The notes under the pieces: generated by a model
Told to the model about the DNA's origin: nothing
The model's database searches: none
The model's input: only the letters and a program-made list of their open reading frames with translations
Shown here: positions 27,944 through 38,700 of the stretch, piece after piece
How positions within the stretch are numbered: the first letter of the stretch is position 1
Layout of the letters: each line of letters opens with the position of its first letter
NCBI GenBank assembly: GCA_963765265.1
Contig: CAVXVN010000008.1
Span: 415,901 to 479,900, forward strand
Origin: Bacillus_BD sp963765265
GTDB taxonomy: Bacteria > Bacillota > Bacilli > Bacillales > Cytobacillaceae
Reading direction: 5' to 3'
Length of the DNA: 64,000 bases
Position numbers and translations under genes: made by a program

Positions 27944-28354
27944 ATGGAAACAACATTAAATTGGTCAGGAAATGTAGCATTTTCAGGGACCGCATCCTCT
28001 GGACATGAAATTAAAATAGATGGTGCTGAAGAAATCGGAGGACAGAATGCTGGTGTAAGACCAATGGAACTCCTTTTACAGTCCGTTGCAGGTTGTACAG
28101 GAATAAATGTTATTTGGATTTTGAAAAAAATGCGTTTAGAACCAACCTCTTTCCATATGGAAGTTGAAGGGTGATCGATACGGAAGAACCTCCAAAGAAT
28201 TTTACAAAGCATTCATATTCATTATGCATTCGAAGGAGAACTGCCTGAACAAAAGGTGGCACGAGCCATCCAGTTAGCAAATGATAAATACTGTTCAGTC
28301 ACGCATTCATTAAATACAAAAATTACAGTAAGTTATTCGATTAATGGCATTTAG
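27944..28354 (+). pseudogene. OsmC-family peroxidase/thiol protein, frameshifted
   Basis: The N-terminal frame carries LQSVAGCTGINVIWILKK with the first redox Cys. After about 28170 the frame breaks twice and resumes as IHIHYAFEGELPEQKVARAI and DKYCSVTHSL with the second Cys. Together these form a typical 130-140 residue OsmC/Ohr-like protein that reduces organic hydroperoxides or binds thiol adducts. Frameshifts near 28173 and 28205 break it. Confidence 0.75.
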
Positions 28355-28362
28355 GGGAAACA

Positions 28363-28470
28363 GGGGGACGGTTCGAGACTGCTGGAAAAGTGGACTTTTT
28401 CAGTGATCTCGGACGGTTCTTGTGCTGACTTTGGTCAAGAAAAAGAAGCACAAGAACCTCATGCTTCTCG
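28363..28470. repeat. Composite, rearranged palindromic element
   Basis: It starts like the REP-like repeat (AAACAGGGGGACGGTTC), then has a different inverted pair (GAGACTGCTGGAAAAAGT-like / ACTTTTTCAGTGATCTC), then a second GGACGGTTCTTGTGCT whose partner AGCACAAGAACC lies about 25 bases on. It looks like nested or recombined repeats. The following stretch to 28594 shows no gene. Confidence 0.6.
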
Positions 28471-28594
28471 CTAAAGCTTATTGTTTGAACACTCATCTAA
28501 CCCTGCTAAACGAAATCGAATGATAAAAGACGCTATCTGATTTAACTCCATCAGGCCCCACCTACCTAGTAGCATTATTTTTAGACTTTCCTGC

Positions 28595-29568
28595 TTATTT
28601 TTTATCTTTCCTCCATCTGAGCCTTTTTAATGTACCGACAATTCCTTGCGGGAAAAACATCACAGCAAGGATATAGATAATCCCAAAGAAGATGATCCAT
28701 CTTTCAAATATCCAATGGGTTTTGGCCATTTCAGTTAACCAATGGTGGGCGAATTCGATGAGACCTGAGCCGATAATCGCTCCAACAAGGGTGCCAACAC
28801 CACCGATGATCGTCATTAATAGGGCATCTAAAGTAATATCCATTGAAAATACGCTTGTATTCACAAATCTCAAAGAAATAGAATATAACATTCCTGATAT
28901 TCCAGCGATGACCCCTGAAACCACACTCGCTATAATTTTATAGTGAAGGACATTATATCCTAATGATTCCGTTCTTTGCTCATTTTCCCTTATCGCCAGA
29001 ATGACACGTCCCAGCGGAGAATGGATGAATCTTCTTAAGACAAGAAAAACCAAAACCATAAGGACAAGACAAATCAGGTAAAATTCAGTTCGATCTTTAG
29101 AAAATCTGGAACTCTAAAGGTAAACCCATCATTTCCATACGTCATGGTTCTCCACTTTTCCGCTAATACAAGAAATAAACCAGAAAAGGCAAGGGTTAGC
29201 ATGGCATAGAAATGACTTTTCAAGCGAAGCGTGAGCAATCCAATGAAAAAACTAATAATGGCTGTTAATAGAATCGTAACCAAAAGGGCTATAAATAAAT
29301 AGGACATCGTTGGCTCGAATCTCTTCATAAAAATTCCAATTGTATAGGCTCCGATTCCAAAAAACATCGCATGCCCAAAAGAAACAATCCCTGTATATCC
29401 AAGCAATAAATCATAGCTCATCGCAAAAATCGCAAAAATAAATACTTGTGTGAGTAGAATGAGAAGCGTTCTTGAATCGTAGACAAACGGAATCATAAGG
29501 AGAAATAGGATCACAATCCCATAGATGAACATACTTCGATTCTTATTCATTCCTAGCATATTCCTCAC
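28595..29568 (-). pseudogene. livM: Branched-chain amino acid-type ABC permease LivM, one frameshift
   Basis: Frames 29568-29074 and 29059-28595 join into a LivM-type permease of about 324 residues with eight or more hydrophobic helices. They include DLLLGYTGIVSFGHAMFFGI and IRENEQRTESLGYN, the latter the conserved cytosolic coupling loop. The frame breaks near 29100, where one missing base would restore VPDFLKDRTEFYLICLVLM. Its start overlaps the livH stop by four bases (ATGA), so translation is coupled. If the indel is real, the transporter lacks one of its two permeases. Confidence 0.85.
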
Positions 29569-30425
29569 CCCTTTAATCCGAATAGTCCCTTTGGTCTAAA
29601 TATAAGGACAACTGCCATTAACAGCATATTCACTGCTAAACTTAGATCAGGCACATAATAAGCCATGAAGGATCCGGATAATCCAACTAATATGGCAGCT
29701 AATATGGATCCTGGGAAGCTTCCCATACCGCCAATAACGACAACAATAAAAGCTAATATTGCAAATTCCATTCCCATCCCGGCATGAATCACACCCGAAT
29801 AGGGTCCAACTAACACACCCCCAAGAGCCGCCATACCGGCACCCACCATAAAGACAAGCATAAATACTTTGTGAATATTGATCCCTAGAGACTGGACCAT
29901 CTCCTTATTCATGACGCCAGCACGAACGACTAAGCCAATTTTGGTCCTTTTTAAAATGTATTGCACAATTAAGAACATCAAAAGTCCAACGGCAATAATA
30001 AAAACACGGTACTTAATGATAATAATATCCCCTATTTCCCAGCTTCCTTTAAGTACATCAGGAGGCGATGCTGATATTTGATTTGGACCCCAAACGACTT
30101 TTAGTAGTTCAGATAGAACAAGCATTAGTCCTAGAGTAATAAGAATTTGTTGCACATGATTTCCATAAACTGGTTTGATCATCCATTTCTCGATGATCCA
30201 TCCAAGCAGCATTCCAGTCGCAACTGCCCCCATAATTCCTATTAAAAAACTTCCAGTAGAAGCATAGATCCATGTTCCGCTGTAGGCTCCCCAAGCAAAC
30301 AGGCCGCCATGAGCAAAATTCAAGACATCCATCAACCCAAATATTAAAGTTAAACCCGCTGCGAGTAGAAAAATAAGCATCCCTGTTGCCAGACCATTTA
30401 ATGTTAAATTGAAAAATAACTCCAT
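29565..30425 (-). CDS. livH: Branched-chain amino acid-type ABC permease LivH
   Basis: The 286-residue membrane permease has the LivH signatures LIFGLMDVLNFAHGGLFAWG and the coupling loop KIGLVVRAGVMNKEMVQSLG. It is the partner of LivM in an HAAT-type importer of branched-chain amino acids or related compounds (amides, urea, aromatic acids). The start follows AAAGGGGGAAAGGG. It is third in the order livG-livF-livH-livM. Confidence 0.9.
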   Translation of the reverse strand: MELFFNLTLNGLATGMLIFLLAAGLTLIFGLMDVLNFAHGGLFAWGAYSGTWIYASTGSFLIGIMGAVATGMLLGWIIEKWMIKPVYGNHVQQILITLGLMLVLSELLKVVWGPNQISASPPDVLKGSWEIGDIIIIKYRVFIIAVGLLMFLIVQYILKRTKIGLVVRAGVMNKEMVQSLGINIHKVFMLVFMVGAGMAALGGVLVGPYSGVIHAGMGMEFAILAFIVVVIGGMGSFPGSILAAILVGLSGSFMAYYVPDLSLAVNMLLMAVVLIFRPKGLFGLKG

Positions 30426-30443
30426 TCCCTTTCCCCCTTTCCA

Positions 30444-31151
30444 TTACGCAATGCCTAAGTATTTACGTCGCATTTCTTCATTTTCTCTCAAAACATTCAT
30501 CGTGCCATTTTGCACCGTTTGGCCGTCATCAATAATATAGAAATGGTCCCCTATTGTACTTGCCATCCTAAAATTTTGCTCCACTAGCACAATGGTTGTT
30601 TTCTCTTTCATTTGCAGGATCGATTCCATTACCTTTTCTACCATGATCGGCGCAAGCCCCTTACTAGGTTCATCGATGAGAAGAAGCTTATTATTATTCA
30701 CATAGGCTCTTGCAATCGATAGCATTTGCTTTTGCCCACCACTGAGTAATCCGCCATTCCTTTTCCAGTATTTTTTTAAATCAGGAAACAAATCTAAAAT
30801 GTAATCCTGTCTTTCACTCGTTTCTTCATTTTCCTTTTTGATGGCTACCTTCATATTTTCTTCCACCGTAAGTCCTGGAAAAATGCCTTGATCCTCTGGA
30901 ACATAACCAATTCCTTTTTGAGCAATCGTATAGGTAGGGTATCTATGAATCTGCTCACCATTTAATTCAATGACACCCTTTGAGGCTGGGTTCAATCCCA
31001 TAATCGTTCTTAAAGTCGTCGTTTTACCGGCGCCATTCCTCCCTAATAAAACAGTAACTTCCCCTCTATTCACCTCAAAAGATATCCCTTGGAGAATATG
31101 GTATTGGCCAATATAGGTTTCAATTTCATTTAGACGGAGTTGGACGGTCAT
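30444..31151 (-). CDS. livF: ABC transporter ATP-binding protein LivF
   Basis: The 235-residue ATPase has Walker A GRNGAGKTT, signature LSGGQKQML and Walker B LLIDEPSKGLAP, typical of LivF. The start at ATG 31151 follows TTAGGAGG by eight bases; the TTG codon before it is unlikely. The frame overlaps the end of livG by 26 bases, so the two are translationally coupled. Confidence 0.93.
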   Translation of the reverse strand: MTVQLRLNEIETYIGQYHILQGISFEVNRGEVTVLLGRNGAGKTTTLRTIMGLNPASKGVIELNGEQIHRYPTYTIAQKGIGYVPEDQGIFPGLTVEENMKVAIKKENEETSERQDYILDLFPDLKKYWKRNGGLLSGGQKQMLSIARAYVNNNKLLLIDEPSKGLAPIMVEKVMESILQMKEKTTIVLVEQNFRMASTIGDHFYIIDDGQTVQNGTMNVLRENEEMRRKYLGIA

Positions 31152-31902
31152 CAAAATTTCCTCCTAAATAAGCAGACTGCACGGTTTCATTTTGCATGAT
31201 TTCTTCAGGTGTCCCATCTGCTAATAATGTTCCATTGTATAAAACCATTACAGAGTCTGATAAATCCAAAATCATATCCATCTTGTGTTCGATCAAAAGA
31301 ATCGTTCGATCCCCTTTTTCCTTGATCTTTCTAATAACGTCCAAAATAGCAGGAACTTCCTCCAAAGACATCCCCGCAGTGGGTTCATCCAATAACAGTA
31401 CCTCTGTATTTAACGCCAGCAGCATGGCAATTTCTAATTTTCGCTTTTCTCCATGTGCTAGATTCTTGGCCAATGTATCTTTCTTTGAATCTAATAAAAC
31501 GATTTTCAGCCATTCTTCTGCTTTCACTTCGAGTTCTTTATATTTCAAAAAATGAGTCAGCATTTGATAACGAATACCCGCTTGCGATTGGACAGCCAGT
31601 CTCACATTTTCAAGCACCGTTAAGTTAGGAAATACATTTGTAATCTGAAAGGACCGGCCCATTCCTTTTCGCGTTCTTTTCGTTGGAGAAAGATTGGTTA
31701 TATTTTCTCCATTAAAAAGAATCTGGCCTTTTGTAGGCATTAACTGTCCACTTAATAAATTAAAAAAGGTTGTCTTTCCTGCTCCATTTGGTCCAATAAT
31801 CGATTTAAAATGATTTTTGGGAACAGAGATACTAACAGAATCAACTGCAGTATGACCACCAAAGGAAATTGTTAAATCACGTGTTTCAATGATCGAATTC
31901 AC
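31126..31902 (-). CDS. livG: ABC transporter ATP-binding protein LivG
   Basis: The 258-residue ATPase has Walker A GPNGAGKTT, an atypical signature (LAHGEKRKLEIAM, as is usual in LivG) and Walker B LLLDEPTAGM. It probably starts at GTG 31902, preceded by AAGGGGGTG. The 155-base gap to the binding-protein gene has no visible gene or strong terminator, so one operon is likely. Confidence 0.92.
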   Translation of the reverse strand: MNSIIETRDLTISFGGHTAVDSVSISVPKNHFKSIIGPNGAGKTTFFNLLSGQLMPTKGQILFNGENITNLSPTKRTRKGMGRSFQITNVFPNLTVLENVRLAVQSQAGIRYQMLTHFLKYKELEVKAEEWLKIVLLDSKKDTLAKNLAHGEKRKLEIAMLLALNTEVLLLDEPTAGMSLEEVPAILDVIRKIKEKGDRTILLIEHKMDMILDLSDSVMVLYNGTLLADGTPEEIMQNETVQSAYLGGNFDDRPTPSK

Positions 31903-32057
31903 AGTCGAGCACCCCCTTGTAAATTTGGAACGATTCTAGAAACAATGAGGTCGACCCAAAAGCATGAGCCAGACCCCACATGAGAGAAATCTTATTCAAT
32001 TGATCCATTAGTCTATCGAGAAATAGAGAAAATGTTTCCTATTTAAATGGTATTACT

Positions 32058-33278
32058 CTATTTATTCCGTACTGGAGGAGCCGTTTCTTCTGGAGTTAAT
32101 TCACGTATTAAAACTGGAACAGGATAGGCCACTCCCTCTTTTTTCTCTAATTTAATCGCATAAAGAGTTTGCAGCGCTTGATGATCCTCTTCACGGAATG
32201 TCATGGTTCCTTTTGGCGTTTCGAAACTCATTCCCTCCATTGTCTGTATTAGTTCGTCCGTGTCTGTATTGCCTTCTGTTTTCTTTAGCGCCTCAACGAT
32301 TGAAATTGCCGCACTCATCCCGCCAGGCGTAAAAAGGTCAGGAACCTCGCCATTGAATCGTTTCTTATGCTCTTCAACAAGCCAATCATTTACTTTATTT
32401 TGTGGAAGATCATGGTAGTATACCGTAAAGCCTTCCATGCCCACTAAAGGCTCCATTGTCCCAAGAGCTGCAATATCGGGAGCACCGGTAGAAATTTTGA
32501 TTCCTTTGTCCTGAACTTTCATATCCGCTATTTGATTCCAAGGTGTATTGGCTCCTGCCCAAATAACAAATAAATAATCTGGTTTTGCATCCACTACCTT
32601 TTGGACATTCGATGTAAAATCAGTTGCAGCGGGATCCGCATATTCTTCATGAACAATCTCCGCCCCCAGTTTTAAAGCACTTTCTTTAAAAGCCGCAACA
32701 CCGTCACGTCCGAATGAATTGTCGGGTGAAAGCGTAGCAATTTTTATCCCCTCTTTTGCAATCGCTACTGCTCCTGCTACAGCGTCCTGTGACGAGTTGC
32801 GCGCTGTACGGAATAAATATGGATTAAACTCTGAACCTGTAATACTATCTGCAACCGCGGGTTCCACGACCATTATTTTTTCATACTCTTCTGCTAGCGG
32901 TAAAACAGCTAATGTGTCTCCAGAACTTGAAGATCCAACCAAGAAGTCAACTTCATCCTCCTCTAAAAACTTTGTGGCTTTTTGAACCGCCACCTCTGGT
33001 TTTGTCTCTGTATCTTCCACAATAAATTCAATTTTACGGCCTTCCACTTCTCTTGTACCATCCGTTGCATAATCTAATCCGAGTTCAAATCCACGTACTG
33101 TTTGCTCCCCATAAGACTCTAAAGCACCTGTTTGGGACGCAAGAACACCGATTTTAATTGGATCCTTATTTGTTTCACCACCCGTTTCCTCAGTGGTTCC
33201 TGAATTACAGGCACTCATGAATATCATAATGAAGGCCAGTAAGCATAAACAAATGATCTTGTGTTTAAATCTTGTCAT
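32058..33278 (-). CDS. Substrate-binding lipoprotein of the Liv-type ABC transporter
   Basis: The 406-residue protein has a lipoprotein signal (MTRFKHK, hydrophobic run, lipobox FMSAC) and a type I periplasmic-binding fold of the LivJ/AmiC family (IKIGVLASQTGALESYGEQT; the AVADSITGSEFN segment). It would capture the ligand outside the membrane for LivHM-GF. The ligand is not evident; the family includes branched-chain amino acids, amides and aromatic acids. AGGGGGAAAAGGG precedes the ATG. Confidence 0.92.
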   Translation of the reverse strand: MTRFKHKIICLCLLAFIMIFMSACNSGTTEETGGETNKDPIKIGVLASQTGALESYGEQTVRGFELGLDYATDGTREVEGRKIEFIVEDTETKPEVAVQKATKFLEEDEVDFLVGSSSSGDTLAVLPLAEEYEKIMVVEPAVADSITGSEFNPYLFRTARNSSQDAVAGAVAIAKEGIKIATLSPDNSFGRDGVAAFKESALKLGAEIVHEEYADPAATDFTSNVQKVVDAKPDYLFVIWAGANTPWNQIADMKVQDKGIKISTGAPDIAALGTMEPLVGMEGFTVYYHDLPQNKVNDWLVEEHKKRFNGEVPDLFTPGGMSAAISIVEALKKTEGNTDTDELIQTMEGMSFETPKGTMTFREEDHQALQTLYAIKLEKKEGVAYPVPVLIRELTPEETAPPVRNK

Positions 33279-33359
33279 CCCTTTTCCCCCTCATGAATTA
33301 AATAGTAAAATGAGCGATACCTTCTGAATTTATATTGATAGCATTTGATTACAAAACAG

Positions 33360-33677
33360 TTACAGATGAATAAAGTGAATTTCCCGATAAGGGCAAAGAA
33401 ATAAAGCAACCGATCGTTCAGAAGCTACTTTAACTGAATCCATAATCATTTGATACAGCCGCTGAGCCGACTCTACTTCTACAGGTCGAACTCCTATTTC
33501 ACTTTCAAGAATATGGTTTTCAGCGCAAATAAAAAGAGCTAGTACCTTACTTTTTCCATATCCTGCACATGAATGAATAATCGCTAATAGATAACGAGAA
33601 ATCACTTTCATTTTTAGCGTAAGTTTACTACTCCGTATAGCTTCTTTTCTCACCTTTGGTACCAATAGTTTTGTCAT
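33360..33677 (-). pseudogene. Remnant of a MalT/LuxR-type ATPase regulator
   Basis: The first 50 residues (TKLLVPKVRKEAIRSSKLTL, then IIHSCAGYGKS) match the N-terminus and Walker A of large MalT-like LuxR-family regulators, in which GAGYGKS(T/S) is usual. The rest of the 105-residue frame does not continue the family and lacks the HTH. It is probably a deletion remnant of the activator of the adjacent liv operon; that link is an inference from position. Confidence 0.5.
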
Positions 33678-33791
33678 TATTACAGGCGTTGATTTCTACA
33701 ATTTTCTCCCCCCTTCTACTTACATACTATTAAGACTGATGTTATTACATACATATTCTTTATATATTTTCACAACATCGAAATTGCTTAT

Positions 33792-33808
33792 ATGCAAATA
33801 ATTTGCAT
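33792..33808. promoter_or_regulatory. Perfect palindrome ATGCAAATAATTTGCAT
   Basis: An 8+1+8 inverted repeat upstream of the regulator remnant, in the otherwise gene-free stretch 33678-33960. It may be an operator for the liv region. Confidence 0.4.
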
Positions 33809-33888
33809 TTCGTAGAATAGGGGTCTAAAAATTAAAGTAGAATCCAATAACAAAACATGAGGATAACCATGGGGGTGCAAACAAGCAA

Positions 33889-33936
33889 ACAAGGGGACGG
33901 TTCTTGTGTTTGCAAACACATGAACCGTCCCCTTGT
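33889..33936. repeat. Palindromic REP-like repeat, copy 5 (ACAAGGGG type)
   Basis: A 48-base palindrome with GTGTTTGCAAACAC at its centre, 24 bases beyond the fdhD stop. Confidence 0.92.
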
Positions 33937-33960
33937 CACACATTGAAATTTGAGTCACCT

Positions 33961-34764
33961 TTAAAGTTCAAATCCGGTAATACGCTCTGGATTTGTATAT
34001 ATATTTAAACTTTTGTTTCGGATAAAGCCAACAGTAGTAATACCAAGTTCTTCTGCTAAGCGTAAAGACAGTTCGGTTGGGGCAGATTTTGATAGAACAA
34101 TACCGCATTTAATTTTTGCTACTTTTATTAATATCTCTGAAGAAATACGTCCACTAAATACGATCACTTTATCCTCTATTGAAATCGAATGTTTGAGGCA
34201 GTAGCCATATATTTTATCCAATGCGTTATGTCGGCCAATATCCGTTCTTGCGACAACCATTCCATTCTTATCACATAACGCTGCATTATGAACGCCACCC
34301 GTATCTTGAAAAATGGTAGAGGAATTCTGCATCGTTTCCATGAGACGGAAGCAATCCTCTATTGAAAGCACCTTATTTTTCGTTTCAATCGGCTTCACCG
34401 TTCTTGCATCATTATAAAAATAAAAACTCTGACGGCTTTTTCCACAACACGATGTTACATACCGCTTGGAGTGGAACTTTTCATTCAATTTATTAATTCT
34501 ATGTGTCTTAACAATCGCTTTTCCTGTTAATTCAATCACTTGAAGTTCCTTAATATCCTCAAAGCGACTAATAATCCCCTCTGACGCCAAAAATCCGACT
34601 ACGAGATCCTCAATATGTTCTGGACTACATACAAGGGTTGCGAATTCTTGGTCATTTAAAATAATCGTAATCGGATACTCTGTCACGATTAAATCATCTA
34701 CAAGATGAACCGTACCGTTTTCGTAACGTAACACTTGATTCTTTACAAGAATTTGCTGACCCAT
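33961..34764 (-). CDS. fdhD: Formate dehydrogenase accessory sulfurtransferase FdhD
   Basis: The 267-residue protein has the conserved SCCGKS motif, whose Cys passes sulfur from a desulfurase to the molybdenum cofactor of formate dehydrogenase. It also has the downstream ARTDIGRHNALDK and VFSGRISSEI blocks. It lies downstream of, and on the same strand as, the FdhF gene, with DUF2294 and DUF1641 genes between. GGGGAG precedes the ATG. Confidence 0.95.
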   Translation of the reverse strand: MGQQILVKNQVLRYENGTVHLVDDLIVTEYPITIILNDQEFATLVCSPEHIEDLVVGFLASEGIISRFEDIKELQVIELTGKAIVKTHRINKLNEKFHSKRYVTSCCGKSRQSFYFYNDARTVKPIETKNKVLSIEDCFRLMETMQNSSTIFQDTGGVHNAALCDKNGMVVARTDIGRHNALDKIYGYCLKHSISIEDKVIVFSGRISSEILIKVAKIKCGIVLSKSAPTELSLRLAEELGITTVGFIRNKSLNIYTNPERITGFEL

Positions 34765-34787
34765 TTTCCCCTACTCCCCTTGTTCTC

Positions 34788-35150
34788 TTATTTTGCTGTT
34801 AAATCAACGGATTGATCGAAAACAAAAACCGTCATCGCAATATCCTGTTCAATATTAATATCTGAAAAAAGTCGCAACACTCTTGCTCCAATTAAGACCT
34901 CAAACTTATCAATTACCTCTTGCTTCTTATAGATTTCCTTTACCATTTTTGTCCGAGCCTGATGGACCATATGTTGACCTTGTTCCGAACTAATCATAAA
35001 CTTTTCAACATTGGTCAAGTTCCCTTTCATTTCACTAATGGCCCAGTTTCCCACAAAGCGAGTACTAATTTCCTTTGGTCCATTTCCAACATATTCTTTT
35101 CTAATTTCCCGAACAAGCATACTAAATTGATGTTCTAAGTTTTTTCCCAT
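34788..35150 (-). CDS. DUF2294-family protein
   Basis: The 120-residue soluble protein matches DUF2294 (GPKEISTRFVGNWAISEMKG and ARTKMVKEIYKK). The function is unknown. In Bacilli such genes often sit near formate dehydrogenase genes; here it is directly upstream of fdhD, 23 bases away on the same strand, so co-transcription is likely. Confidence 0.82.
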   Translation of the reverse strand: MGKNLEHQFSMLVREIRKEYVGNGPKEISTRFVGNWAISEMKGNLTNVEKFMISSEQGQHMVHQARTKMVKEIYKKQEVIDKFEVLIGARVLRLFSDINIEQDIAMTVFVFDQSVDLTAK

Positions 35151-35202
35151 CGTGTAACTACCCCTTAATTGTTGTGTTACTTTAGTTTTGATTATAAAAA
35201 GG

Positions 35203-35239
35203 GAAATCCATTCGTTACCTAAAGCCCGAATGGAATTTC
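35203..35239 (-). terminator. Hairpin between DUF1641 and DUF2294 genes
   Basis: On the minus strand, GAAATTCCATTCG pairs with CGAATGGATTTC (one bulge) and is followed by CCTTTTTATAA. It would separate fdhF-DUF1641 from DUF2294-fdhD. Confidence 0.65.
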
Positions 35240-35253
35240 ACTTCTTTATTCTA

Positions 35254-35733
35254 TTAATCTTTTAACTCTTCACCGATCCCTTTTAGTAGATTCATACCGA
35301 ATGTAATTGCTCGGTTCATATCAGGATCCTTCAATGCCTTCATAATATCGAGTATTCCAGTTGTGGAATTAGATTGAAGCCCTTGTTCTGCTCTCTCTAA
35401 TCCTTTTGCAACACTTCCCATTAGCTTCTTTGTCATTTCAGGATCCATTTGCGTTAATACGCCACCTGCTGCCATTGCATTGTTAATCATATTGGTAACT
35501 GGCTCGCGTGTCATTTGCCCAACCGCAATTTTAGCTACTTCCTCTTTTGTTTTAACAAGACTATTGATAGCATCTAATATCCCACTGTTGTGTAACTCCT
35601 GCAATAAATCAAGTGTCTCGACTAAGGAATCTTTATTTTGCACAACCTCAGTTAGTAGACTATCCAAAGTTTGTTCCTTTTTTTGTTCTTCTGTTAGTTC
35701 GATTCTTTTAATCGTTCTAATTGGCATCGCCAT
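35254..35733 (-). CDS. DUF1641-family protein (YrhD/YjgD-like)
   Basis: The 159-residue helical protein matches the DUF1641 family, which in Bacillus subtilis (YrhD, YjgD) is encoded next to formate dehydrogenase catalytic subunits and is thought to be an accessory or small subunit. AGGAGG lies eight bases before the ATG. The fdhF stop and this start share a base (TAATG), so translation is coupled. Confidence 0.88.
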   Translation of the reverse strand: MAMPIRTIKRIELTEEQKKEQTLDSLLTEVVQNKDSLVETLDLLQELHNSGILDAINSLVKTKEEVAKIAVGQMTREPVTNMINNAMAAGGVLTQMDPEMTKKLMGSVAKGLERAEQGLQSNSTTGILDIMKALKDPDMNRAITFGMNLLKGIGEELKD

Positions 35734-38700
35734 TACGAATTCCTCCTGTCATATACACCAGGTTGTACATGTTCATTTACATCTGAAATGGCCACATAGT
35801 CGCCACGTTCCCATTTTCGATAAATTTCAAGCCCCATTTGCGGTGTACGTGTCGCATAACGGTGATTGAATTTTGGAAGAGGATTTTCTCCATCTACCTC
35901 TAGAACCTCCATGCGTACCTTCGCTTGCTTATAGGCAGGTGTATTCGTCACAACATCGAAGCTACCGCCTGTCAGTAAGTTTACAGCACTCTCATGGCTT
36001 GCGGAGTGCATTGGTACATACACGGTTTTGCCTTTCACACGGTCTGTTACTAGAACTGGAACCCGAATTCTTCCGTATGGCGATACGAGACGGACTAGCG
36101 ATCCATCTTTCACACCACGCTCTTTTGCAAGCTCAGGAGATACCTCAACAAATACTTTAGGGAACTTATATTGAAGTCCTTCTGATTTATGAGTTAAGTT
36201 CCCTTCATGGAAGTGCTCAAGCAAACGACCATTATCAAGGGACAAGTCGAACTCTTCCGGAAACTCCACTGGTGGCACATAGTCAAACAATCCAAAACGA
36301 GCTTTCTTATCAGGGAAGTTAAAACCATCCAAGAATAACACTGGTGTATCCGTTCCATCTTGTGATCCCCAACAGAAGCTATTCCAGCCTTCTAGGACAT
36401 CATAGCTACACTGTGAAAAGAACGGTGTTAAGCTTGCCATTTCATCAAATATTTCACTTGGTCCCTCATAGTTCCAGTTGAAGCCCATGCGGTTCGCAAC
36501 CTGCTGAAGAATCCACCAGTCTTGTTTGCTATCTCCTGTTTCATCTAAAGCTTGATATAAACGTTGAACACGACGCTCTGTATTTGTAAAGGTACCTTCT
36601 TTTTCTAATGAAGGTACTCCTGGTAAAATCACATCTGCAAATTCAGCTGTTGTTGAAAAGAAGATTTCTTGAACAACAAGGAAATCTAGTTTTGCAAGCA
36701 TTTCTTGTGTATGGTTGGAATCCGCATCCACCCAGGCCATATCCTCACCAACAATATACATGCCTTTTAAATGGCCTTTATCAATTTGTTCAAGCATTTG
36801 AATATTATCTAGACCCGGTACAGCAGGTAGCGTTACACCCCAAGCCTTCTCAAACTTTGCACGAATTTCATCGTTTGCAACTTGTTGATATCCTGGGAAA
36901 ATATTAGGCATCGTCCCCATATCACTCGCACCTTGTACATTGTTATGTCCACGAAGCGGGAAAGCACCTGCATTTTTACGCGCCATATTACCTGTCGCAA
37001 GTAGAAGGTTTGCGATCGCCGCCGATGTATGAGATCCTGCAATATTTTGTGTTACTCCCATACCCCAACAAATAGCCGTGCCATCGGCGTCACGAATCAT
37101 TTCCGCCATTTGGATTAAGTTTTCTTTAGAAATACCCGTAATCTTCTCTGCTTCTTCAAGTGTATACGGATCCATCATGCTTAAGAATTCATCATATTGG
37201 TTTACATGTTGTTGAATAAACGCTTGATCATGCCAACCTTGATCAAGCATGTACTTTGTAACGGCAGATAACCATACATAGTCAGTACCTTGGTTCGGAC
37301 GAACAAATAAATCAGCACGGTCGCCCATTTCATGTCTACGTACATCTACTGTAATTAATTTTTGTCCATGTAGTTTTTGAGCACGCTTTATGCGTGTAGC
37401 AAATACAGGATGTCCTTCTGCCGGAGCACATCCAACAAGAATCACAAGACCTGCACCAGCGATGTCTTTAAGGGTTCCAGAGTCTCCTCCAATTCCACCT
37501 GTTTGCTGCAAGCCCCAAGAAGCAGGAGATTGGCAATAACGAGAACAGTTGTCCACATTGTTTGTTGCAAATACTTGACGAGAAAGCTTTTGAACTAAGT
37601 AGTTTTCTTCATTTGTTATTTTCGAAGAAGAGATGAATCCTAATGAATCGCTTCCGTATGTGTCTTTAATGTTTCCTAATTTCTCTGCAACAAGATCTAA
37701 TGCTTCATCCCAAGTGGCTTCAACAAACACATCACCTTTACGGATTAATGGTGTTGTAATTCGTGTCCTTCGAATTGACGAAATCCCAGCCGAATTTACC
37801 TTTCACACAAGTAGATACACTGTTTACTGGTGCATTTTCAGTTGGTTCAATTTTTAAGATTTCATGATCTTTTGTCCAAACCTCGAAAGTACAGCCTACA
37901 CCACAGAATGTACAAACCGTTTTTGTCTTTTTGATACGTGTATCACGCATAGCCGCCTCAGCTTCTGAAACAGCCAAAATCGTTTGATAATCAGGTTCTA
38001 CCGCTTTTACAAGATCAATCATTGGAGTAAGTAAATCATCACTCATAGACGTCATAAACCCAGCTTCACCAAGCATTGTTTTTTCCATTAATGCGTTACA
38101 TGGACAAACCGTAACACACTGTCCACACGAAACACAGGAGGATTCATTAATACTTTTCCCTCCATCCCATAAAACACGTGGCTGTTCACTTTCCCAGTTA
38201 ATTGTTAATGTTTCGTTCACTTGCAAGTCTTGACAGGTTTCAACACAGCGGCCGCACAAGATACATTGATCGGCATCGTAGCGATAAAATGGATTTGATA
38301 GATCCACTTCATACCCTTTAGAACGATGTGGACGTGTTTGATGTTCGACTCCCATCAACTCAACTGTATTATGTACACGGCAATTACCGTTGTTATTATC
38401 ACAAACTGTACAATATAATAAATGGTTTTCTAATACCCGATCCATCGCTTCTTCTTGTGCTTGTTTAGCAAGTTCAGAAGATGTAAGAATATTCATCTCT
38501 TCCTCTACTACAGTAGAACAAGCTCGAGTAATATTGCCGTTTACTTCACACATACAAGTATCACAGCTTTGCACTGGACCAAGAATTTCTGAATAACAAA
38601 TATGTGGATGCTGTATCTCCTGTGAAAGTAGGTAATCTAAAATACGAGTTCCTTTTTCTACCCTATGTGTTGTTCCGTTAATTTGAACATTCACCATATC

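Noticed and set aside
37700..37800. Programmed frameshift or selenocysteine in formate dehydrogenase
   Set aside because: The break is not at a slippery sequence or at the metal-ligand codon, which is an ordinary Cys codon (SRYCQSPA). A plain indel explains it.
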